Of a DNA stretch of 64,000 bases, positions 1-10,290 are shown in pieces. The notes below the pieces were generated by a model that ran no database searches, was not told the DNA's origin, and saw nothing but the letters and a program-made list of their open reading frames with translations. The position numbers and the translations under genes were made by a program. The stretch covers positions 186,001 to 250,000 of the forward strand of contig CM037837.1 in assembly GCA_021234535.1 (NCBI GenBank), read 5' to 3'. Every line of letters begins with the position of its first letter. Within the stretch, counting starts at the first letter, position 1. This stretch comes from Stichopus chloronotus. Lineage: Eukaryota; Echinodermata; Holothuroidea; Aspidochirotida; Stichopodidae.

Positions 1-197
1 GCCTCAACAGACGCTTCACGCCAGGGTAGCCAGGATCGACATCGAGAGATTCCAGGTGGATCTGACCTGCAGGTCATCTGACCTGAGAGACGAGAGGGGA
101 GAGTGGACTCCCCCCAAAGACACCTACTACGACCACGAGACCGCCGACGGCGAGAAGAGGCAGGAGGACGAACAGAAGGAGAAACAATCCAAATCAA
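1..197 (+). CDS. SUPT6H: SUPT6H exon: end of S1 domain
   Basis: Encodes window residues 1-65; the first base finishes a codon begun outside the window. [16 protein letters not shown] is the last part of the S1 RNA-binding fold, followed by an acidic/basic linker. The donor GTGCGT follows position 197 in phase 1. Confidence 0.93.
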
Positions 198-3100
198 GTG
201 CGTATTGATGCTGCTCCTTGAAGATATCTCAGTCAGTTTTGAATGTAACTCTTATTGACGTTATGTTAGAAAACAACAAGGTATCTTAATCGAGTTATCC
301 GTTGTATTCATTAAAATTTTACCGTCGAATGTAACTCTAGTAAATTGAGAGGTGCAATGATATACAACCCAAGGGAGTTTTGATTTTACTCATAAATATA
401 ACTCTTACATTTAACTTTTGCAAAATGATATAACTCCACTTATTATTTCATGGCTTTCATCAATCAACATATTTTGTGATGTTTTCTTCCTTCTTAACCT
501 GCAGCATACCTGAAGAGGGTTATCATCCACCCATCATTCCACAACATTACCTTTAAACAAGCTGAGAATATGATGGAAGGAGCTGAAGTAGGAGAAGTAA
601 TCATTAGACCCAGCAGTAAGGTATGTTTAGCCCTAGATCGACACTAAGGGGACATCATGAACCTAATCCTGTGGATGCAGCAAGTATACCTTAATATACC
701 TTTCCACCGTTTTGTTGGTTTTGATAGGGTTGCTCTACAACCAAACAAAGCCATCTGTCCCACAACACAACACAACACTGTCTGACAGAATGTCACATCT
801 GGTCACACATCACCACACCCTGTCATACGTCATCACACCCTGCAACACCTCAGGACATCATTACCGTACCTTATCACACCTCACCACACCGTATCACGCA
901 TTACAGAACCTATCGCACATTACCAAACGCTGTCACACGACATTACAACTCATCGCCACACTCTACCCGACAACATCGTACCCTATAACACAACACCACA
1001 GGGCACATGTCACCACATTTCATCACACAACACTACAATTGGTTATGCATCACCACACCCAGTCCAACAACATTACACACTGTCACATACGATCAAATTT
1101 CTGTGTGCCTCAGTCTTCACACAATCAAAATGATATGAGGTTGTTGTCAACATTAGTGTTACAAATATGCCACTTCAGAAACCGTAATTGATTCCACTCG
1201 TCAAAGAAGACATCACGATTTTCAATAAGACCCTAAAGGCAGTGACTAGTCCCCTCAGACAGTTCAAGTGTTCCAGGAAAATTTGTTCCACAAGTAGTAA
1301 CCCAACAGGTACTACTGCAGAGCTGTCATCATGTCTGTGTATGATTTTCTCCTGACAGGGTCCTGATCACCTCACTGCCACGTGGAAGGTTGATGATGGT
1401 ATCTATCAACATATAGACATCAAAGAACAAGGAAAAGATAAAGTATTTAATCTCGGCAAGTCTCTGTTTATCGGTGATGAGGTAAGCTACCACCATGTAT
1501 TTTACAGACCTTGCATGATATTTAGTTATTCTCCATAACTGCTATCTCTCTTTCTCCTCAAGAGAATTTTTTTAAATTCTTGAAATTTAAATTTGATTTG
1601 ATTCGATCTTGTAGTTTAAGGCAAAACAACGTCTTCGATGTCTGGTTTGTGTAAGATGAATTTGGAGTACCTGATAAGCAAAGAGAGAGACATTCAAAGA
1701 TTGCACATTTCTGGCAACTCAAGTGAATTAAATAAGCACCGTCACTAAAGATGGGTAAAGTAATAGATTAGATGCAAGACGAAAGCAAAGTCTGATGTGG
1801 TAAGTTAAAGAATCCAAAAATATGTTCGTCAGTGATTTATGGAAGTTCACAGCTTTCTGGGTTGAGGTGTCAAGATAATTGGCATGGTGAAGAGATGGCT
1901 GGAAAGGATGGGAAAGTTTGTGTGTGAATTGTTCTGTAATTTTGTCTACAAATTTTGAAGTACAGTTTTGAATTATCATAATTTCAGGAATATGAAGATC
2001 TGGATGAAATAATTGCCAGACACATCCAGCCGATGGCTTCCTTTGTCAGAGACGTGCAACAGCACAAATACTACCGGGACACCCAGGGAGTGGGCAAAGA
2101 GGCGATGAATAAAATCTTATCGACAGAGAAGAAGAAGAATCCATCCCGCATCCCTTACTTCATGAACTTCGTCAAGGAGTATCCTGGGAAGTTCCTGCTG
2201 TCCTACCAGCCTCGCAGCAAACCGAAGCACGAGTACGTGACAGTCACACCGGAGGGATTCAGATACCGGGGTCAGGTCCATAGCTCCATCAACGCCCTCC
2301 ATCGATGGTTTAAGGAACACTTCAGGGAACCCATACCAGGTCAGTAAGCAAGGACCCCATCAGGATATCACAGAATATCTTTGTGTATGTCATTGAAAGT
2401 CCCTCTGCTTTGATACAACTCAGTAGTGTCATCAAGAAATCACTATGAAATAGACTACTTTGGTGGTTAATTTGAGGTGATGTAATTACCTTTGCTTGAA
2501 ATGAGCTTGAATTAACATCCAGAAATAGTATGTGTCGCTGTAATGGACGTTTTCAGAACTTTTTGAGTTGGTGTAATCGACCTTTTGAGAATTAGTTTGA
2601 GGTTTTGTAGTTGGGATGTTCTGAATTAATTTGATTTGATGTAAATGACTTCTTCAAAATGAACTTAAATAAGTGTAGAATCGACTTTGTCATAGTCAAT
2701 TTGCTTTTGTGTGATTGACTTCTTCAGAATTAATTGGATTTGGTGTAATGTACCTCTTCAGAAAATATGACATGACAGATTTCTTCAGAATTACTTGGAT
2801 TTGGTGTGATTGACCTCTTCTGAAACTAATTTGAGATGGCATAATGGATTTCTTCAGGATTAATTTGAGGCTGTCCATGTATGTGTGGTGTTTTTGGTTT
2901 ATCATTTACAATGCAGTGTATGAAACTGATGAAGCATCCAACAAGTTGTCTGTTTACTTTCTTTCCTACTTTGTCTCTATCTTTTCCTTCCCCTCAAAGG
3001 TGTCTCGTATACCCCAACCAGCACTCATAGAACTCCGATGTCAGTCCTCGCTGATGGCACACCTGTAGCCTGGGGAGGTAAGCAGTCCGATATAAACCCA

Positions 3101-3769
3101 GAACGTACACACATAAAACTCCAAAGAGTGTATGGCTTTTGCCTCCAATTTATTCTACCAGTAAGGTCAACCCTGTCGGCAGAATCGTCAAGCTGTTTAG
3201 AAATTTAAGTGCTTGAAAGACAGGGTCAATTCCATTGCTGTGTTGATAGATGTACAATGCCTTAATTTTGAAATGAATTATGAAAAATTGGTAAGTGAGA
3301 TGCTGTAAGTACTTTTGCTGTGGGTTGCAGATGAAAGTACTTCATGTGTACAATCATGGGAGAAACATGGAGTCCAGAGAACTGACTACACTGACAGTAC
3401 TGGTCTATGTTTGAGATTTTGTAAAACTTTGTACCCGACAGCAGTTTGTCAGCTTTTATGCAATATATTTTGCTTCGTGTTCTAAGAATGGAAGGCATAG
3501 ATGTTGTGGCATAGTCCTTTACTGAAACAGTTTAACATAAATGGAAGATGCCCCATTTGTGATTACTTCTTTTCATTTATTTTTATAGTTTTATTGATTC
3601 CTTTTCTCATTATTTTGTAAAAAGAGGACACAAAATCTGCGTGCAATCCATCAAAATGATCGTTGTATTGTTCATTCTCTTCACCCTAATTTGATTGAAT
3701 TACATTGTCAAAGAGGTGCAGTTTTTGATTCCTTGCCGAAGGCAGAGGAATCTATGCGATGGTGATGTC

Positions 3770-3803
<34 letters not shown>

Positions 3804-6800
3804 GCATGTGTGACGCCTGCTTGTAAACACGATATCTCAAGAAGCGTAACTCTGAGTGATCTCATACTTGGCATGTAGATTGCCCATATTGAGTAGATGA
3901 TCCCTATTGTTTTTGGTGGAGGTCAAAGGTCATTTGGGGTCACTAGAGGTCAAAAGGTAAATACCTTGAAAATTGCTTGTAAACACGATATCTCCAGAAG
4001 AGTAACTCTGAGTGATCTCATACTTGGCATGAAGGTTGCCCTTATTGAGTAGATGATCCCTATTGTTTTTGGTGGAGGTCAAAGGTCATTTGGGGTCAAC
4101 AGGGGTCAAATTGTGAAAACCTTGTAAACACGATATCTCAAGAAAGGAAGCTTGTAGAAATCTCATGTTTAGTATGTAGTTGCACCATGTTGAGTAAAGG
4201 AACCCTATCGTTTTCAGTGGAGGTCAAAGGTCATTTGGGGTCAACAGGGGTCAAATTGTGAAAACCATGTAAACACGATATCTCAAGAAGAGAAGCTTGA
4301 GCAGATGTCATATGAATTGGGTAGGTGTATCTTATTGAGTACAAGGCTCACCAGAGGTCAAAAGGTAAATACCTTGAAAATTGCTTGTAAACACGATATC
4401 TCCAGAACGGTAAATGTGAGAGATCTCATAGTTAGCGTGTGGATTGCCCATATCGAATAGATGATCCTTATATTTTTTGGCAGAGGTGAAAGGTCATTTG
4501 GGGTCATGGGAGGTCAAAATGTGAAAAACTTGAATCTACAATATTTAAAGAACGGTCCTTCTAGTGAATTTTATACTTGTAATGTAGAATCCTCTTGTTG
4601 ATTTGAGAACTTCTTTTAGGACATACCAACATAGTCTCTTCGATAACCATAAAGAAAAGATGAAGGCAACATTAAATTTGGTGCCAAAGATTATTATTTT
4701 GTAAACCTCATGCCACTATCCTCATAAGGACATGTGAGCATGCATGAATTGTAAACTGGAATTGATTAAATATACCACGGGTTATTAGCTTTACAAAAAG
4801 AACTAAATTACTGATCATTTGGATCAAATACCCTTGAGCGTGCATGAACTGTGATTGCTTAATCGAATGAATCAAATTGTAACTGACCCCCCTCTGTTCA
4901 AATTGGTCACTGTTATCTGACATAATTTATCACAGTTGACTGCCAGTAGAAACCACAATGTCCAGAATAAATCATACAGTCTGTTGAGCCAGGTGCTCAA
5001 TGGACTTAACCATTTACTGTATAAACAGTGTCTCTGTTTAGCCCTTAAAGGGAAGTAGGGCGTTTGTTTTACAGAAAACAACCATATTTTTAAAACCATT
5101 ATTTGTGGACATAGAATGATAGATTATTCAAAATAATGAATTACAGTAGCCTTATTTTCAAGGAATAAGATTCTCACAGATCAGAAATTTAGCTATTTGT
5201 TGCTCAACAATAATTTGTTCACCCAAACTTTTTAAAATTCAAATGATGCATCCGTTACTCATCACATGCATAATGTTTTGAGGAGATGAAGCTTTGACAG
5301 ATATTTATTGATGAGACTGAATGGTTTAACAATGGTTAAGGTGAATTTCTTTGTATGCCATGTTGGTGTATTCTTAACACCCTATTTCACTTTACAGCAG
5401 TTCAGGTAAGCTTTAAACAAATGACTACTGTGTATCAAACCAGGGAAACTTGTACTGTGTGTTGTGTCTTTAAGTAGACTAAAGGCAAAATTGCAAGTCA
5501 TGCTAGATTCTTGTTTAATAGGAATATCAGTTTTTGCTAATTTTCAAGGACCTCATAGCCATTGGGAAGGGCATCATGCCAAAAAATCAAATATGAAAGA
5601 GCTGCCACCAATAGCTGTAACTCGACAAAATAAAGTGCTATAATTTTGATTAAATAAACATGTTTACCTTTTTATCAAGTTATTAGACACGACAAAATAT
5701 AATTTGTTCCCCTGCAGCATCATATCCGTTTGGGAGTTTTCTCATGTTTGTGTAGGTCAAAGGTTATTTGGGGTGACAAAAGGTCAAAACCTTGTATGCA
5801 TGATATTTTAAGGGTGATAAATAAGAGGGAGCTTATACTTAGTTTGTGAATTGTTCATATTTAGCATGTTGATGGCCAAATAGGGTAGGTGATCCCTATT
5901 GTTTTAAGTGGAGGTGAAAGGTCATTTTGGGTCACGAGATTTCAAAAGGTTTTGACCTTACTAAGATGGTATCTCAAGTAGGATAACTGTGTGGGATCTC
6001 ATGCTTGTCATGTGGGCGATTCATGTTTGTTACAATATATATCATGAGGCAAGGAATCACTAAGCCTTTTGGCTTTCTAGTTGTAAATGGCACAACACAA
6101 TTTTTGATGCAAACATCCAATATTTTTATAGAAAATTAGGTGTGACATAACAAGGAATGCCAGTGAGTTTTCTAAGTCCTGGTCATTGTGATTCTGTTGA
6201 TGGTGTTAACAACTCGTAGTATATTTTGGTATTACTTTGTTACATCTCAAATGCATCTGTCACTGTTTTCAGCAACACCGCTCATCCAAAAGACAGGAAC
6301 CACATTCACCGGTGTTTATGCCACACCCAATGTGCTGTCCCACACTCCACGCCAGACCCCAGGCACTCCCTCCATCAATGCCGCAGCTGCCCGTTACAAT
6401 TCCTTCGCCGGTGGCAGCTCGTACCCGTATGCAACCCCTCAGATGATGACACCACAATATGGTGTTCAGACACCACAGGCGAATAGAACACCACAGATAA
6501 ACCCTGCAAGGACACCATCTCACAGCAGGACTCCACAGTACCCCACAACACCACGTCAAAATCAGTCGGGGCAGAACTGGCGTTCAACTCCGTCTTCCGC
6601 TCAGCAAATGGTCAGTGCTCTTCAGATGGCCCAACGAACTCCTCAGGGGTGAGTGCTGTCTGCTTTCAACTTTGATTAATTCAAAGTTTCATTTGTCAAC
6701 TTTTGCTTTTTCTTTGGTATTCAAAGAGTTGGGTTTCCCATCTTTCATGCAGGACATGCATCTTTCATGCAGGGCTTGCGTCCTTGCATGCATCTTTACA

Positions 6801-7210
6801 TGTAGTTTGTGTATTCTTCATACAGTTGGTGCATCATTCCTGAAGGTTTCAGAATGTCCTTACTCTGGTGATGTGCTTTAAAACATAGCAAGGCCAAATT
6901 CAAGTTTGTGTTGTCCAGGTGTTGGCTAGTGGATGATTGTATTTTGTTCACTTTTATCTTCAGAAGTGCCAGGGCCACTCCTAATGCAATATCTGTTGAC
7001 TGGGCCAAGCAAGCAGCACAGTGGGCCAAAAGAAGTCAGGCAGGGAAAAGTCCCTCAGTGGGGCGCAGCCCAGCCTATGCACCAAGTCCCCACATTGGAT
7101 CCCGTGGCAGCGTAGCCCCTTCACCTATGCCTGAGCCCAGCCCGATGGTTCTGGCTACTCCTGCTTCTGTTGGTCACGGGGATGCAACACCTCTTATAGA
7201 CGAAAGCTGA
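1..7210 (+). CDS. SUPT6H: SUPT6H (SPT6), 3' part: seven coding exons, 495 residues in window
   Basis: Transcription elongation factor and histone chaperone that travels with RNA polymerase II in the nucleus. Coding exons are 1-197, 505-620, 1359-1481, 1988-2339, 3000-3077, 6273-6648 and 6964-7210; every junction is GT-AG and the phase closes. Window residues 1-45 finish the S1 domain ([16 protein letters not shown]). Residues about 67-262 form the tandem SH2 module, with VIIRPSSK carrying the expected arginine, then [11 protein letters not shown] and [13 protein letters not shown]. In SPT6 this module binds the phosphorylated linker of the polymerase large subunit. Residues 263-495 are a low-complexity tail dense in TP motifs that ends [10 protein letters not shown], close to the vertebrate C-terminus. 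The gene continues upstream of the window. Identification rests on residue-level agreement with the SPT6 family and is secure; the exact ends of the tail exons are slightly less certain. Confidence 0.95.
505..620 (+). CDS. SUPT6H: SUPT6H exon: N-terminal SH2
   Basis: Begins after CTGCAG. The split codon restores a threonine before [20 protein letters not shown], which matches the family. It ends VIIRPSSK in phase 0 before GTATG. The arginine of IIRPSS is the usual phosphate-binding residue of this SH2 domain. Confidence 0.95.
621..1358. repeat. CAC-rich degenerate simple repeat in SUPT6H intron
   Basis: From about 760 to 1130 the intron is a degenerate array built on words such as CATCACCACACC and TGTCACA at roughly 16-17-base spacing. 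The strand bias (C and A on +) leaves a frame open for 159 codons at 712-1191, but its product is almost all H, T, S and P with no conserved domain. I treat it as repeat, not gene. Confidence 0.7.
1359..1481 (+). CDS. SUPT6H: SUPT6H exon: N-terminal SH2, second half
   Basis: Forty-one codons in phase 0 (residues 105-145), with [20 protein letters not shown] as the SPT6 signature. Acceptor CTGACAG, donor GTAAGC. Confidence 0.95.
1988..2339 (+). CDS. SUPT6H: SUPT6H exon: SH2 linker and C-terminal SH2
   Basis: Residues 146-262. It contains [19 protein letters not shown], then the C-terminal SH2 with [19 protein letters not shown] and [10 protein letters not shown], and ends PIPG at a split codon. 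Local GC content is clearly higher than in the flanking introns. Confidence 0.96.
2460..2875. repeat. Degenerate ~46-bp minisatellite in SUPT6H intron
   Basis: At least six diverged units share the words GACTTCTTCAGAATTAAT and TTGGTGTGATTGACC. The region is AT-rich and lies between the SH2 exon and the first tail exon. No protein-coding signal. Confidence 0.65.
3000..3077 (+). CDS. SUPT6H: SUPT6H exon: start of TP-rich tail
   Basis: A short exon in phase 1. It reads on from PIPG into [19 protein letters not shown], the counterpart of the TP-rich segment just after the SH2 module in other animals. Acceptor CTCAAAG, donor GTAAGC. An ATG-initiated ORF crosses this exon in the wrong frame and is not real. 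Confidence 0.85.
3722..6082 (+). mobile_element. Helentron-associated (pearl/DINE-1-like) element, copy A
   Basis: The 5' end is TTTTTGATTCCTTGCCGAAG, followed by a (TG)n tract (3770-3800) and an array of roughly 145-bp units (3820-4530, resuming 5750-6050). The 3' end has GGCAAGGAATC, the inverted complement of the 5' motif, then the hairpin AAGCC-TTTT-GGCTT and CTAG|TT. The order of subterminal inverted motif, microsatellite, tandem array, second inverted motif and hairpin with CTRR is that of Helentron-derived non-autonomous elements. The array is interrupted at about 4600-5720 by unrelated DNA that includes a MITE. No transposase is present. Confidence 0.78.
5046..5394 (+). mobile_element. 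MITE family 1, copy 1
   Basis: About 350 bp. It starts TAAAGGGAAGTAGGGCG and ends CACCCTATTTCACTTTA, near-perfect inverted ends. The interior is non-coding and AT-rich and matches the copies at 16318 and 63669 almost end to end. It lies inside the interrupted part of Helentron-like copy A. No clear target duplication. Confidence 0.78.
6273..6648 (+). CDS. SUPT6H: SUPT6H exon: TP-repeat tail
   Basis: Residues 289-414. More than ten TP dipeptides occur in irregular contexts such as [18 protein letters not shown] and [10 protein letters not shown]. The tail is predicted to be disordered; comparable SPT6 tails are phosphorylated and bind partners. Donor GTGAGT in phase 2. Confidence 0.92.
6964..7210 (+). 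CDS. SUPT6H: SUPT6H last coding exon
   Basis: Starts after [22 protein letters not shown] matches the short helical motif near the SPT6 C-terminus (AIDWGKMAEQW in human). It ends [10 protein letters not shown] and TGA at 7208-7210. Three prime UTR follows. Confidence 0.95.
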
Positions 7211-9218
7211 TGTCCTTTCAAATCTGTCTTTTCCTTAAGATCAAGATATGTGGATAGCAGGACCCACAGTACCCCTAAGACGTTAAGTCAGAGTATGATA
7301 TGAATGTGTGTGCATCATCTAATGCTGTTTATGTGTTTAAGCAACACTTAGCTAATGTATGCATCAATGTTGGCTTAAAGGGTGTGTGTCAGTAATTCCT
7401 GTACAGATAAGTATATATATCTGAGGCATGTCAATTCATCACTCTTCACATCATTTTGTGTGTCGTGGACTATAAGAGTGGGATAATCATGTTCATTTCT
7501 GTGTACCTGTGCTAAGTTGAGAATTAATTGTGCAAACCATTGCAGAGGGTTTCAGTCCTTTGTAACGTATGGCATCGCTAGACTGTCTGATTTTTGTACC
7601 GTGTTTGAAGCACCCTTTTCATCTCTTATTATGTACATATGTAAATCGAGTGAGGGCCTATCAAATAAGAAACAAGCTCTCTTACGCCTCACAAGCAGTC
7701 TATGTTGCCGGAAAGAATTTTTGATTGACTTTGAAAGTCTCCTGAGAAGATTGCAAGGAGATGTGCAGCCAGTAGTTTCTATTTATTGCACCTAAACAAT
7801 AGTTAAAGTTCTGTGGCTATGGTCTGGGTACTAAAGAATCATATGAACACTTTTTGTTTGTCCTTGAAATTGTCGCCGTTGGCAGGTCGATACGTGACCA
7901 TCTTCAGATGTTTCTTAAGTCTAGTTGCCAAATGTCTTGTGGCTATTTGCAGGTGTTCTTTTAAGGTGAAGCAATTCAGTTATACCATGTACCACGTATT
8001 TTCACTCAGTTCTTGGTAAATGCAATTTTGAATGCTGATGCTGCATATATCATTGTTGGAAGCATAATGGGAATTGTGCAGGCTTCCTTCACTACAGCCC
8101 AATGTCTTTGGTGTTGTATCTTTGACATGCTACAGATAAACATAATATGGAATGTATTCATCTCCTGAGTAAACTGATGGTCTTCATTTTCAACAGATTT
8201 TTGAGAGGATAATTTGTTAGGTATTGTTCATAACTCGTCTGATTTTATGTGGATTTTATTACTCTTGCTGCAAGCAAAACTACTTGTTGTATTTCACAAA
8301 GTGATCGTCGATAACCGCTTTATTTGTGCTTCATTGGTGAAACATAGAAGTCATTACTTAATTGAAAGGGCAGGAAGAGAGTGATATTAAATTCAGATTC
8401 TGGAATTGATTTTATGTTTCCTAACCTTAAGTTGAAGAAAACTTAACTGGCAGAAGTGGCATCATTTTTAGTATCTTTTAGAGGTAGTGATGGTAAGCCC
8501 AAACAATCCTTGTTTGTTAATTTTAGTTCTGTTTAGTCTTAGTTTACCCAGCAGTCATCATCATATTGTAAAATCATGAAGTTTTAATTAAGAAATCTAC
8601 CAAGCATTCTGTTAAGCATCAGCTTCACTGATATTACTCTTCCATTCGGCCTAGATAGATGAATTGGTGTATCTTCAGAAAAAACATTTGGCAAATCATA
8701 TTCTTAAGCCTTGGTCAAATCCAAAAGGTCCTTATCCTGAGATGTGATAACATTTAAAAGTATAAATGTTGTCATAGTTTCACATATCGTTTATTCTACC
8801 AGCACTCATAATGTAACTCATTGAGATGATCGTTGATCGTGACCTTTGGCCTATGTGGAGCATGAAGTTGGGAAGCTGATTATCTTTGGGATGCAGCTTT
8901 CACTGCTTACAACTTACTGTAGGATTACTATATAGCTTAAAACTATAGTAGACTATAGTAGAGGGAGCTGTTTAAACTGACATATGACAGCCACTGTTTG
9001 AAGAGCAATGTCCTCTTATTTAATGCTCATTAATGTACTTGGGAAGTGCGCATTACCTAGCCTTGTGATTGTAATGTTTATACCATGTTCTAATGTAAAT
9101 TAAGTACTGGTTAACAGAGCTACCATTAGTGTGGTTTCAATATTATCAAGGGAAATCCCTGACGTCAGAATTGAACACATACAAAAAAAGGCAAGCTTGA
9201 GATTTCTGGGCCCATGGA

Positions 9219-9239
9219 GGGGAGGGTGGGGGAGGGGGG
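9219..9239 (+). other. Potential G-quadruplex motif
   Basis: Four G runs (4, 3, 5 and 6) are separated by single bases, the tight-loop arrangement that favours a stable quadruplex. It lies on the + strand about 2 kb past the SUPT6H stop, so it may be in the 3' UTR or just downstream. Confidence 0.5.
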
Positions 9240-10089
9240 AATATTTGACAGAAGTATCTCTGTCACAGGGCTAGTTACAGCAATATTTTTGTCTCAAGTT
9301 TGACAGTTCTGAAAAGACAGGAGTGGAAATAGGAAATGTTTTGAAGGTGATCCATAAACAGAGTATTTCTCTGCTGCCACTATCAATTGGTCACCTTGTG
9401 TGGGACCTTAGGATGGAATACATTAGAATCATAGATGGTTCAACTCTCTGCACTTTCAATGGCAAAGGAAAACATTTGCTGTGCAGTCTGGGGATGTGAG
9501 GGCAGAAAGTAACACGACTGAAAAAGGTGTGAAATAATATTTAACATACATAATTTCTTTTAGTAACTTTGAATTGCTTTTGCCTTCTTTTCTTTCAAAC
9601 TGCTTTGTTACAAATAGTTTTGCATCAAGATGCAAGTAAAGAGAAACTTGCCAAAACAAAACAAAAAATAATAATAAATCAATAAAAACACAATTTCCTT
9701 GTTTAAAGGTGACTTTCATTTGTTTTATTTTCCTAGGTAATTGATAAATCATCTTACAAACTTGTCTCTCTGGCATCTAGTGAAATGGATTGAGATTTTC
9801 ATTCAAGTGTGATGATAATAAACGTACTGTGGTTAATAAAATTAACCAACCTGTAGTTTTGTTTTTTAATTTTCGAAGCACATCATTTGTACTTGTCAAA
9901 AACAGCTCCCAAGAAAATATTTATGATACTTGCGTTGAAATCGTGGACTTCATGATCAAACAGACCACACCTCACATGATTCAAAAAGTTTGTCTGGAAT
10001 GAAATGTTAACATGGTACATGAACTCAGTGACATTCTGTGGATGAATGATAGACCTCAGGCTGGGAGACTGCAAAAGTGTTTAAAGTTG

Positions 10090-10290
10090 TCAATCACTAA
10101 TCATTAGCAAGTTACAAATTATCTGCAAAATGCAACTCGATCCCACAAAAGCCTACTAGTGATGGAATAAAAATTAACTTGCAATCACAGATTACTTGTA
10201 CAAGTAACGATTACTAATTTGTTACAAGTTAATAATTTGTAATGACTTAAATTGTAACAAATTTGTAATAAGTTAATAACTTGCAACACA
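10090..10290. repeat. TTACAAGTTA-rich AT repeat
   Basis: Repeated and inverted words (TTACAAGTTAATAA, TTGTAATAAGTTAATAACTT) make this stretch self-complementary. It resembles the TGTAATTGATTACA-rich ends of the hAT element at 46897-48136, but I see no terminal repeats or target duplication. It is probably a transposon remnant. Confidence 0.4.

Noticed and set aside
712..1191. 159-codon open frame on the + strand
   Set aside because: It lies in a SUPT6H intron made of a CAC-rich degenerate repeat; the product is H/T/S/P-rich low complexity with no conserved motif.
3820..4530. CRISPR-like array of spaced repeats
   Set aside because: Units are contiguous ~145-bp tandem repeats without unique spacers, in a eukaryotic intron, and belong to a Helentron-like element.
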